Below are positions 31,877-39,638 of a stretch of DNA of 64,000 nucleotides, in pieces (position 1 is the first letter of the stretch; every line of letters begins with the position of its first letter). The translations under genes were made by a program, and so were the position numbers. Source of the stretch: Picochlorum sp. 'celeri' (Eukaryota > Chlorophyta > Trebouxiophyceae); the NCBI GenBank assembly GCA_010909725.1, contig JAACMV010000024.1, positions 1,302,001-1,366,000 on the forward strand. Reading direction: 5' to 3'. Below the pieces are notes generated by a model. That model was not told where the DNA came from and ran no database searches. It saw only the letters and a program-made list of their open reading frames with translations.

Positions 31877-32362
31877 CTAATCATCGTCGTCGTCGTCATC
31901 ATCGTCGTCATCATAATCATCATCGCGACGACGGCGATCGTCGTCATCTCTGCAAATGTCATCCAGCTGTTCAAAGCGTGGTCCTCCATCTTCCTCATAG
32001 ATGCGAGCCTGGAGCAGAATGGCATCCCTGTCGGTTTTGTAGCATGGAATGCTGACATCAGCAACGAGAGCATACGCTCTCGACTGATACTCATTCTCAC
32101 AGACGATCAAGACATCATTGACAGTCCCTTCACAGTCCAATCGTCTCCTCCTGATAAACTCCTTGAGAGCGCCCTCTGCCCATGCGTCAGCATCGGATGG
32201 GTTGGCATCTCTGTATGCCGACAAGGACTCGTAGTTGCATTTAGAAAAGGACTGGGGAAGACCGGTTCCTCCAGAGCAGGCACCGCCTCCATTATTGCCA
32301 TAGGCGCGGCCCAAGAAGGAAACTCCTCCCACAAGGTAGAGCGCAAAGAGTGTTGTCTTCAT
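31877..32362 (-). CDS. Secreted protein with poly-Asp tail, unknown
   Basis: 161 aa. Signal peptide MKTTLFALYLVGGVSFLGRAYG, then a compact domain with six Cys (ACSGGTG, SKCNYES, LDCEGTV, VCENEY, IPCYKTD, DICRDDD) that suggest disulphides, and a tail of alternating Arg and Asp ending in a run of 11 Asp. The tail is encoded by an expanded GAC/GAT trinucleotide tract (31877-31945), so its length probably varies between strains. The acidic tail could bind calcium or mineral; that is inference. No family recognised for the Cys domain. Confidence 0.65.
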   Translation of the reverse strand: MKTTLFALYLVGGVSFLGRAYGNNGGGACSGGTGLPQSFSKCNYESLSAYRDANPSDADAWAEGALKEFIRRRRLDCEGTVNDVLIVCENEYQSRAYALVADVSIPCYKTDRDAILLQARIYEEDGGPRFEQLDDICRDDDDRRRRDDDYDDDDDDDDDDD

Positions 32363-32626
32363 TGTCTTTTGTTTCGATCAATCAACACGTGAATGAATTT
32401 GCCAAGGGTTTCAGGATTGTATTGGTATAACAAGTATAGGTATGGCTTGCGGAATGTTATTGGCTAAACCCTATGATGATTGTAATATTTCTAGGATGGC
32501 TCAACCTCGTCAGATCTTGCAACACATGCCGCTCTCTTCTTGCAGTTTATTCGAACCACCTCACTCATCGCGACTAGATAAACAGGGCACATAGATGATA
32601 TATAGAGAAATAAAGAGTCATCGCCG

Positions 32627-34333
32627 ATGATGGATAGATATGTGCAGATTACTACACTTCTTCTTCTGGAGCATGACTATGGTCCAACAACATTGCATGG
32701 ACGGAACTCCGCGGAGGTGTCCAATTCTGGATCGCAATACAGTAATATTGGTACTGTATTGCTGACATCAGGGCAACCTCCTCGAAAATCTTTTTTTTTC
32801 ATTTTTATATGGAGCATAGTGCTCTTTAGAATTCAGGATATGCCGTATTGCAACGGCTCGGGAGGACTCGGCAACTTGTGGCGCTTTCTTTTGCCCGGTG
32901 TATGTTTCTTTCTCGGAGTTTTGTTGGCATGGCATATCAGATTGGACTATCACGATGGAAATATTAGATTATTCTTTGCATCAATTGAATCGGAACAATG
33001 CCCAGGCGCAGTACGTCATCTTCGGGACAGAGACTTGCGTTATCCACAGCACACACCCAGTCATCATGAGGACGTAAACATTGATATGGGAATCGTGTCA
33101 TATGGCGACACAACTAGAATGCGAAAATTCGTTAGAAAGCTTGCAGACAATGAACCCGTCACTGTAACCCTCGTGGGCGGCTCCATAACTTGGGGACAAG
33201 GAGCCTCTGATAGGAAGAAGACCTCATGGGGAGGACTTTTCTTCACCTGGATAAACACCACATATCCTCACGCAAACCATATTCTTCTGAACGCAGCAGT
33301 CCCTGGAACTCCCAGCTCCTACATGGCTCTATGCTGGAGATTTTATATACCACGAGACCCGGATCTGATCATTGTTGAATACAACGTCAATGATGGTGGA
33401 GACAAGTCAAATGATAGCCCCATGCGGCGGGCCCATGAAAGGCTGTTGAGATCGTTGCTATCACTAGAAAGCAAGCCGGCTGTGATTGAGAATGTGGTCA
33501 TGAGAATCCCAGAAGAGACGATACCAGAACCTCGGTACAAGAATGCTGGTGGAGATGATCAGATTGGTACTCTGGCGCAATACTATCACCTTCCCTGGAT
33601 TTCCACGCGATCTCTCATGTGGGCCAGCATGTACCACGCCGAAAAAGCCAAAAGAATAAACTATACGGATTGGATGGCAGATCGAGATCACCCAAACGAT
33701 ACCGGGCACAGATATATCGCAAACCTCCTCATTGCTCTTGTACAGAGGACTCCAGCAACTCTTTGGGCAGGTGACGAGAAGAGGCTTGCAGGGCCTTTGC
33801 ACCTTCCATTGTATGCAAATAACTTTGAGACTATCAATAACACATGTATTGTGATGGGGGAATTCATGAAGCATGTTATTACGTCAAAAGGGTTTGAATG
33901 GAAAAATGAAGGCACTCAACAAAAGCAAAAGTATGGCCTCATTGGAATGCAGCCGGACGCTTATTTTCATTTCCTGTTGAACACCGCTGAGAATATAGAA
34001 TATAATACCCGAGGAGATTTCTCAAAAGTTTCAATCGCGTATTTAGCATCGTATGAGCATATGGGAATGTTTGAAGTCAGCTGCATCTCTGGCTGTCGCT
34101 GTGAGAATCTAGTCATAGACGGCCATAAGAAGGAGCACAATTCCCAACTCTTCACTGCTGCATTGGATGTCTCGAAGAGTGATTCGTGTTTGCTGAAATT
34201 CAGAGTTTTGAATTCGACCAGCTCTGGTGCTTGGAAGGTCAAAGTGGCAGGAGTCATCCTGTCACCAGAGCATGATGACCCCTCTGCTTCAATGTATTTT
34301 GCAGTTGAACATCATGGAATTTCTAATGAATGA
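32627..34333 (+). CDS. Membrane-anchored SGNH/GDSL-type hydrolase
   Basis: 568 aa from the first ATG, or 497 aa from 32840 (MPYCNGSGG...), which starts just before the membrane helix FLLPGVCFFLGVLLAWHI and would give a type II protein. SGNH blocks: block I VTLVGGSITWGQGASD with the nucleophile Ser, block II Gly in AAVPGTPSSYM, block III Asn in IIVEYNVNDGG, block V Asp-x-x-His in DRDHPNDTGHRY. The C-terminal ~200 residues are beta-rich with Cys (CISGCRCENL). Likely a Golgi or surface esterase or acetyl-transfer enzyme acting on glycans; substrate unknown. The nearest hairpin-rich spacer is downstream. Confidence 0.8.
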   Translation: MMDRYVQITTLLLLEHDYGPTTLHGRNSAEVSNSGSQYSNIGTVLLTSGQPPRKSFFFIFIWSIVLFRIQDMPYCNGSGGLGNLWRFLLPGVCFFLGVLLAWHIRLDYHDGNIRLFFASIESEQCPGAVRHLRDRDLRYPQHTPSHHEDVNIDMGIVSYGDTTRMRKFVRKLADNEPVTVTLVGGSITWGQGASDRKKTSWGGLFFTWINTTYPHANHILLNAAVPGTPSSYMALCWRFYIPRDPDLIIVEYNVNDGGDKSNDSPMRRAHERLLRSLLSLESKPAVIENVVMRIPEETIPEPRYKNAGGDDQIGTLAQYYHLPWISTRSLMWASMYHAEKAKRINYTDWMADRDHPNDTGHRYIANLLIALVQRTPATLWAGDEKRLAGPLHLPLYANNFETINNTCIVMGEFMKHVITSKGFEWKNEGTQQKQKYGLIGMQPDAYFHFLLNTAENIEYNTRGDFSKVSIAYLASYEHMGMFEVSCISGCRCENLVIDGHKKEHNSQLFTAALDVSKSDSCLLKFRVLNSTSSGAWKVKVAGVILSPEHDDPSASMYFAVEHHGISNE

Positions 34334-34682
34334 TCTCAGAATAGCTCATGGCTATGTATGAATGCTTATATATATTTGGCTCGCTCTCTGGTAATGAAGC
34401 GCAAATGAAGGGACTATGCAGCCTGACTGACTCATTTTGAAAATGACATTTTTCATGAGAACAGGTCATCCACCGGTGGAGGTACCGGTACCGATACCTC
34501 ATGCCAATCAACCACCTGTTCACCGGTGCAGCATCCAAAACGACACACAATATATATAAAATAGTAGATATTGTTGACTCTCGCAGCATACGCCCCTATT
34601 TTTAATAGTACGACCGACACGTTCGTGACTCACGAGTCGTCAACTTGATTATTCTTCTTGACGAGTGTGGATTCCAGTAGAT
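34334..34682. promoter_or_regulatory. Intergenic with nested palindromes
   Basis: 349 bp upstream of the TPR gene. Contains the nested element 34459-34521, listed separately, and a GACTC-ac-GAGTC inverted repeat near 34627. No gene. Confidence 0.5.
34459..34521. repeat. Nested palindromes within an 8-bp inverted repeat
   Basis: Outer arms GAACAGGT (34459-34466) and ACCTGTTC (34514-34521) enclose two abutting 12-bp perfect palindromes, TCCACCGGTGGA (34469-34480) and GGTACCGGTACC (34481-34492). Layout resembles the 6136-6208 element: an outer stem around internal palindromes, but with different sequence. Confidence 0.7.
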
Positions 34683-35333
34683 ATGACGAAAAACGTGTGC
34701 GCTGATTTACTGTTGTCGTCGAATACAAGGAGACAACGGGGAAATGCTCTATTTAGGCAAGGGCAGTATGAAATGGCTTTAGAAGTGTACCAAGGCATTG
34801 TCGATGATATGGACGCGTTCTTCAGGGACAATGCTGTCCCTGAGAATGGTATCATGGATTCTCAAGATCATATGGAGCTCATGATTGCAAAGGTTCCTGT
34901 GGAATTGAACATTTCTGCATGCTATTCCAAACTGGAACGACATGAGGACACCATTCGCATATCTACACGGGTCTTGTCCTATAATACCATGTTTATCAGG
35001 CGGCTGCAGCACGCAAAGATGTATTATCGACGTGCACAGGCTTTTGCTGCGCAGAAAAAGTATATGGATGCGTTTGCTGATTTCGACAAGGCCATGCTTG
35101 TTGCTGCCGAGGACCAGACCATACGGGATGCGTCCCAAAAGGTTACTCGGGAGTGGGCTGAGAGGGTGAAAGAATCTGGGTGTGTGGGTGATGCGGAGAG
35201 GGCAGAGTATGAGTATTATTGTGCGAAAGGGTTGCGTCCTGGAGAGGATAGGTATCGTAAGGATGCTCCATATACGACGGTTCTCCCAGGGATGGGGGAA
35301 GCTCTCAGAAAGAGTGGTGCTTTTAACTACTAA
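34683..35333 (+). CDS. TPR-domain protein
   Basis: 216 aa starting at the ATG at 34683. Three TPR-like helical hairpins are visible: RRQRGNALFRQGQYEMALEVYQGIV, ELNISACYSKLERHEDTIRISTRVL, AKMYYRRAQAFAAQKKYMDAFADFDKAMLVA. This layout is that of carboxylate-clamp co-chaperones (FKBP, UNC-45 or TTC-type proteins), which bind the EEVD tail of Hsp70/Hsp90. The C-terminal ~60 residues are charged with no recognised domain. Partner assignment is inference. Confidence 0.75.
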   Translation: MTKNVCADLLLSSNTRRQRGNALFRQGQYEMALEVYQGIVDDMDAFFRDNAVPENGIMDSQDHMELMIAKVPVELNISACYSKLERHEDTIRISTRVLSYNTMFIRRLQHAKMYYRRAQAFAAQKKYMDAFADFDKAMLVAAEDQTIRDASQKVTREWAERVKESGCVGDAERAEYEYYCAKGLRPGEDRYRKDAPYTTVLPGMGEALRKSGAFNY

Positions 35334-35790
35334 TGTACTTCTCCGCGAGCGAAGGAACTGAGTGATGTAGGAATGTGTGTATAGAAGAACATGCAGTCGT
35401 ATATTTATACATATATACATAGGAGAGCATTGGATACTTCACATGCATCCATGAGTGCTGTTGATGTATCAACGATATGAGAAGATGAGCCTGAAATGCA
35501 CGCCCTGTATGCAAGAGTGATTCGTTCGTGTTTGCTGACTTGTTGTTTTTGTTTCATCGAGGCATTCACCTGAACAATGGTTGTTGCCCACGAGTCATAA
35601 TAATACAGGACTACTACTATCGATGGCGTTTTTTTAATTTCTATTATATGTATTGTATCATACATATCCAATGTATACATTCTTTCAGTCGTTATTTTAC
35701 AGCAGATTGAGTAAACTGTAAATCAGGTCAAAAAAAATTCATATAGTTCCTCTGCAAAAGGCAACTTCAGCAGCCGTGAATAGGTGATGA
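35334..35790. other. Convergent intergenic spacer
   Basis: About 455 bp between two converging genes, unusually long for this window. A+T-rich, T-runs, no palindrome and no gene that I can support. Confidence 0.4.
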
Positions 35791-36312
35791 TCACTTCTTC
35801 TTTTTGCACTGGCCATTTTTCTTCAACTTGTACCCAGAATCGCATTTTTTGCACTTTGTACCTTTGGAGTTGCACTTGGTGCAGTTTTTCGGGCACTTGT
35901 TTCCAGATTTGATATCTTTGGCGCAGATATCCTCATCATCTTTGGTTCTGTACAGAGAGAAACCATCCTCACACTGGTCACAATATTTTGGTGATCCATC
36001 TTCACAGTTCTCTGGAGGCTCGTCCGTTCCATAATTGATACACATTTCCCTGTCTTCACGTTCCTCGTCAAAGAAACACGTGTAACACTTTGTGTCGGAG
36101 CACTTTTGGCAGGTTTTGCCTATAGGGCCAAACTTTCCCTTCTTATTGGTGAGGCCGTAACCAGGAGCACATCCTCCACACAACCCATTACTTGCATTAC
36201 AGCAATTTTTCACAGAACCGTCTCCTCCGTCGCAACTCTTTGGTTCTGCCTGGCAACCAGCTGTCGCCAGTAGCATCAACATGGCACCCAAGAGCAAAAA
36301 TATACGAGACAT
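35791..36312 (-). CDS. Secreted Cys-rich protein, furin/EGF-like
   Basis: 173 aa. Signal peptide MSRIFLLLGAMLMLLATAGC, then about 24 cysteines arranged mostly as CxxC pairs (CGGCAPGYGL, CQKCSDTKCYTC, CDQCEDGFSL, CPKNCTKCNSKGTKCKKCDSGYKL). The pattern of CxxC followed by a G-Y/F-x-L turn is that of furin-like/GF-receptor Cys-rich repeats, also seen in surface proteins of many protists. The C-terminus is Lys-rich. Likely extracellular. No specific family recognised. The first Cys of the mature part sits at the end of the signal peptide, but a lipoprotein is not expected in a eukaryote. Confidence 0.75.
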   Translation of the reverse strand: MSRIFLLLGAMLMLLATAGCQAEPKSCDGGDGSVKNCCNASNGLCGGCAPGYGLTNKKGKFGPIGKTCQKCSDTKCYTCFFDEEREDREMCINYGTDEPPENCEDGSPKYCDQCEDGFSLYRTKDDEDICAKDIKSGNKCPKNCTKCNSKGTKCKKCDSGYKLKKNGQCKKKK

Positions 36313-36716
36313 GTTCGGTTTGGACTTATACCGCTTTCGAATACAAAAGAAACAATCTTTTTATATGAAAGATGTATTATTACCAATAAATATACATGTG
36401 TATCTGTCGTGGGATATTCTGGAGAGATGCTGATGTGGATCTGCTCTCGAGTCCTTTGTGGGCTCGAGCCCATTGTAATGAGCTCATTACAATTGAGTAC
36501 AATATAATACACAGGTGCGCCATCCTACCAATCCTTTGATTCTATCATCACCAGATACATTCGTATGGATGCAATCAATGATGTGCACGTTACACGTACT
36601 ATGAATGTAAAACTCGGATGTATGCAAAATCTAGAGGAGACTCTAGTCACTCTCTTAGGGGCTGTGCACAGTGCATGCATGTATGGACGATACATCCTAA
36701 TGCGTATGTATCAAAC
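36313..36716. promoter_or_regulatory. Intergenic with 22-bp palindrome
   Basis: 404 bp upstream of the Cys-rich secreted protein. Carries the palindrome pair 36459-36493, listed separately. No gene supported. Confidence 0.5.
36459..36493. repeat. Tandem perfect palindromes, 14 bp and 22 bp
   Basis: TGGGCTCGAGCCCA (36459-36472) is followed at once by a perfect 22-bp palindrome (36472-36493) whose left half is ATTGTAATGAG. The two share one base. Each could extrude as a hairpin without a loop spacer. Confidence 0.75.
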
Positions 36717-37353
36717 TCAACCACATAGTATAGATGATTCCAGTGGCGCCTCACCCGGGCGAATGCCACACCTGCAGCGCAGCCGACGTTGAGCCGACTC
36801 CCTCGATTGATTGATGAGCAGGCTCCTGGACCCCACGTGCGAACGTGTGGCATACCTGCCGTGGGAAGACAGTGCATCTTGTATGCGCAACTCATTCATC
36901 TTCAATCCTGCATCCCGTCGGCCTTGCCTGATCTGCGCGTAGCCGTCGTCGTTGCACTTTTCCATCAGGTGCAAGGCCTCAACCAAACCCATGCAGAGCT
37001 TCTTCCTGCTCATTCTTGTACCACTACGCTCCCCATCTGGCCTCCTCCGATAATCACACCACTATCAAAGTCTCAGGATCGTATCCTACGGCCTCCCCGC
37101 GATTGACATGAACATTGCCCTACCCTTTCAAGTCTGGGGCGGTTTGCTCAACCACCTTCTCACTCCCACCCGCTACTGGGGGCGTCGTCCCACCCGCTGC
37201 TGGGGGCGTTGGCCCACCCTGTCCACCCGAAGCATTATTTCTACGGTTTCTACGAGCCTTTTTCTTGGTGGGTTGCGGCTTGGGAAAGCTGATGTCGCGG
37301 TATTTCCTCCCGTATCTGATCTCTTTCCACACCAGTTTTCGAGGTCTCGGCAT
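36717..37353 (-). CDS. Unknown basic protein, three exons
   Basis: Rebuilt 144-aa protein: exons 37124-37353, 36856-37005, 36717-36771. The first exon encodes a very basic segment (MPRPRKLVWKEIRYGRKYRD..., KKKARRNRRN) and two 8-residue Pro/Gly/Ala repeats (PPAAGGTT, PPVAGGSE); the second a helical segment KKLCMGLVEALHLMEKCNDDGYAQIRQGRRDAGLKMNEL with two Cys; the third a short tail. Splice phases agree. The second intron (84 bp, GTATGC donor, CTGCAG acceptor) is 3n and lacks stops, so retention is possible. The first intron's donor, GTAGGG, is weak, so the exon 1-2 link is less sure. No family recognised. Confidence 0.45.
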
Positions 37354-37906
37354 CCTGATCACGTGCGATCACACTCCTCCTATTACTATGCCTTTTAAGG
37401 ATCAGAATATTCTGTCCGTATTAAAAGGAGGAGGTCCCCAGAAACGTGATTTCCGAATTACTCCGTCCACATGGGCCTCCACAACAACGAGAGGATCTAC
37501 CCACTTTATACAACGTCTCCGGGGAAGGAATACAGTTGTTTATGCTCATAAATATTTTCTAGTAGCAAAAGTATACTACTATCGAGGTATGGATTCATGA
37601 AATGATACATTTAAGAGCTGCGACGTCGGCAACATCACAATCGGATCGTAACTGACCAGTTTAAAATTCTGGCCACTATACACTCTCGTATGGATATGCT
37701 AGAGCTTATATGTATTATTGATGCATAATTAATACCATTCCTACGGTATATATGGCTGAATATAGCCATACGAATGGTCAAGACGTTGCCTTGGTCGAGG
37801 ACACTCACACTCTTGTATCTTTGTGTTGTTAATGCAGACGAGCGTTGCGCCGCATAGCTGAGATATTCAGAGAGAAGTAAGTTTTTTTTCAGTCAAGGAA
37901 GCAAGA
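37354..37906. promoter_or_regulatory. Divergent promoter region upstream of SUMO
   Basis: 553 bp between head-to-head genes. Holds an imperfect hairpin: ACCATTC (37734-37740) with GAATGGT (37772-37778) around TATGGCT-gaatat-AGCCATA (37751-37770). A 70-codon open frame starting at 37390 on the plus strand has no recognisable content. Nothing else seen. Confidence 0.45.
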
Positions 37907-38320
37907 ATGGACGAGTCCAGTGCCGAAGTGAAGCCAAAGATTGAGCAGGGAGATGATGGAACCTTGTCCATCAAGGTCAGAGACCAGCAGAATGGAGAAG
38001 TTGTGTTCAAGGTGAAGCGTTCTACTCGGTTTAAGCGAGTGTTGGATGCTTTCTGTAATAAAAAGAGCTGGGACAGTGCTCAGGTGAGGTTTGCATATGA
38101 AGGGCAGAGGGTTCAGGAGGACATGACCCCTGATGACTTGGGCATGGAGAATAATGATGTACGTGTTTTTCTTTTTGCTGCTGCTGCCTGGTGTATATAT
38201 ATCAATATATACATGTGTTTGTGGAATGATGACGAATATACGATGCATGATGTACATATTATACTGCAGTGCATTGATGCCTTTTTGGAGCAGATTGGTG
38301 GTGGCTCTTGTGCATGGTGA
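37907..38320 (+). CDS. SUMO: SUMO (small ubiquitin-like modifier) precursor
   Basis: 100-aa protein modifier conjugated to lysines of target proteins. Exons 37907-38158 and 38270-38320; intron 111 bp, GTACGT...CTGCAG. The beta-grasp sequence is clear: LSIKVRDQQNGEVVFKVKRSTRFKRVLDAFCNKK, VRFAYEGQRVQEDMTPDDLGMENND, then CIDAFLEQIGG. The di-Gly precedes a five-residue tail, GSCAW, to be removed by a SUMO protease. The N-terminus contains VKPKIEQ, near a PsiKxE-like site that could allow chain formation. The intron is 3n without stops, so retained mRNA would insert 37 residues before the final strand. Confidence 0.96.
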   Translation: MDESSAEVKPKIEQGDDGTLSIKVRDQQNGEVVFKVKRSTRFKRVLDAFCNKKSWDSAQVRFAYEGQRVQEDMTPDDLGMENNDVRVFLFAAAAWCIYINIYMCLWNDDEYTMHDVHIILQCIDAFLEQIGGGSCAW

Positions 38321-38422
38321 TTCGTATTCTTTGAACAATTGTTCCTTGCAAGGTGGCATAGTTTTTTCATATTTGCATGGTATATATATATCTACATGTG
38401 ACGCATTCATTGCACGTATCAA

Positions 38423-39313
38423 CTACTCAGAACACATTGACAGATTCTGAGCAGTCCTAATGTCCCTGTTTGGAGGACTCAATGGGAATTTCTGAGAGCT
38501 CAATCCCAGGCCAATGCCTAGCGTATAGAGCATGGATTTGCAACTCTCCGCATCAAACTTGTTGCCGTCAGGCGTGCAAATACAGAATGTGAAGAGCCTT
38601 CCGGTTCCCTTGTAGCTAAACATGAGGCTATTGTTTGTCATTGTCTCACCGCCAAAAGAGTCGCTCCCCTGAATCAATCCTTCCATGATGCGAATATTCA
38701 ACCCACTCAGTATGGACGCAATGGTCAGCATTTGACCTGGTGTTCGAGAGCTTTCTTCTACACTAAGCACAGTATACTGCGGGTGTTCTGAATTCGAAAT
38801 CGTAATAGGCCCAAGGATGAATTCAGTCTGCATCTCATCCTCTGGTTTTGGTGAACAGTAGGCAAGGTAATCACTCAACCTCTCCACGACTGTCTTCGCC
38901 GCAGACGTACTCAACTTTTTGCCAGATATCGTTCTAATCCAGAATGAATTATACGCCACATTCTCGTCATCCGTGTGCATGGTGGCATGATCAGCAACAA
39001 CATCCAGAGCATTTAAACACCAAGCAATCACCCGCATCAATCCAGGATAATCTAAAATCTCGATATTCACAACCGTGTATTTATCATTGCTTTCATTATC
39101 CACTGAAACGAGTGGTGTCACGCACCAACTATCATCAGGACTGATGCTAGCTCTGAGAATACCCAATAAGGGTCTCTGTGCACGTGTCCCATCCACCTGC
39201 AGGTGCCTTCTTGGAGCCACATACAGGTTCTGGCGGTATTGGCCAATACCTGGAACTGCATGTAAAGTACGCATCGTACTTGATCTTTGTTGCAGTATTG
39301 AGACTATAGACAT
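38423..39313 (-). CDS. ACT-domain protein, ACR11/12-like, plastid
   Basis: 296 aa from ATG at 39313. Two ACT-like regulatory folds: YTVVNIEILDYPGLMRVIAWCLNALDVVADHATMHTDD... and YTVLSVEESSRTPGQMLTIASILSGLNIRIMEGLIQG. ACT domains bind amino acids; plant ACR11/ACR12 are plastid proteins of this double-ACT layout, linked with GS2/Fd-GOGAT regulation. The N-terminus (MSIVSILQQRSSTMRTLHAVPGIGQYRQNLYVAPRRHLQ) is Ser/Arg-rich like a transit peptide. An open frame runs upstream to 39607 with low-complexity Lys from a TTTC microsatellite; that part is unlikely to be translated. Confidence 0.8.
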   Translation of the reverse strand: MSIVSILQQRSSTMRTLHAVPGIGQYRQNLYVAPRRHLQVDGTRAQRPLLGILRASISPDDSWCVTPLVSVDNESNDKYTVVNIEILDYPGLMRVIAWCLNALDVVADHATMHTDDENVAYNSFWIRTISGKKLSTSAAKTVVERLSDYLAYCSPKPEDEMQTEFILGPITISNSEHPQYTVLSVEESSRTPGQMLTIASILSGLNIRIMEGLIQGSDSFGGETMTNNSLMFSYKGTGRLFTFCICTPDGNKFDAESCKSMLYTLGIGLGLSSQKFPLSPPNRDIRTAQNLSMCSE

Positions 39314-39529
39314 GGCGATTCTGTAGGGTTTTGGTTTCTTTGTCTTTTCTGTCGCAAGAAAATGCTGTTTCTTCTTTTGTTTCTGTTTCTCTTCTTCAAT
39401 CGGACAGAGTCGCTCCTTCTTCTTCTTATTGGTATTTTTTTTATAACAACAAATATATTGGCAGTAAATTGTTAGAAAATAATGTACACGATGGATGGTG
39501 ATGAACTGGAAGGAAACACACAAGCCAGA

Positions 39530-39557
39530 TTTCTTTCTTTCTTTCTTTCTTTCTTTT
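39530..39557. repeat. (TTTC)7 microsatellite
   Basis: Seven uninterrupted copies of TTTC, or GAAA on the other strand. It abuts the 22-bp palindrome. Length is expected to vary between isolates. Confidence 0.9.
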
Positions 39558-39560
39558 GAA

Positions 39561-39582
39561 CGAGATGCTACGTAGCATCTCG
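39561..39582. repeat. 22-bp perfect palindrome
   Basis: Left half CGAGATGCTAC is followed directly by its reverse complement, with no loop bases. Intergenic, between the start of the ACT protein and the end of the helical-repeat gene. Confidence 0.85.
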
Positions 39583-39638
39583 ATGCTGATGTTACAACAC
39601 GCATCATGTAAGAATAGATAATGTAAAGGATGGATTGC

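Larger units (their letters stand above)
39314..39638. promoter_or_regulatory. Intergenic with microsatellite and palindrome
   Basis: 325 bp upstream of the ACT protein. It carries the TTTC repeat (39530-39557) and, 3 bp on, a 22-bp perfect palindrome (39561-39582), each listed separately. No gene. Confidence 0.5.

Noticed and set aside
37115..37600. 161-codon plus-strand frame overlapping the unknown basic protein
   Set aside because: The opposite strand gives a coherent spliced protein; the plus frame reads low-complexity Leu/Phe/Pro from its complement.
39314..39607. N-terminal extension of the ACT-domain protein
   Set aside because: Open only because of Lys-rich low-complexity sequence from the TTTC repeat; it lacks targeting-peptide character and the ATG at 39313 starts a normal transit-like sequence.
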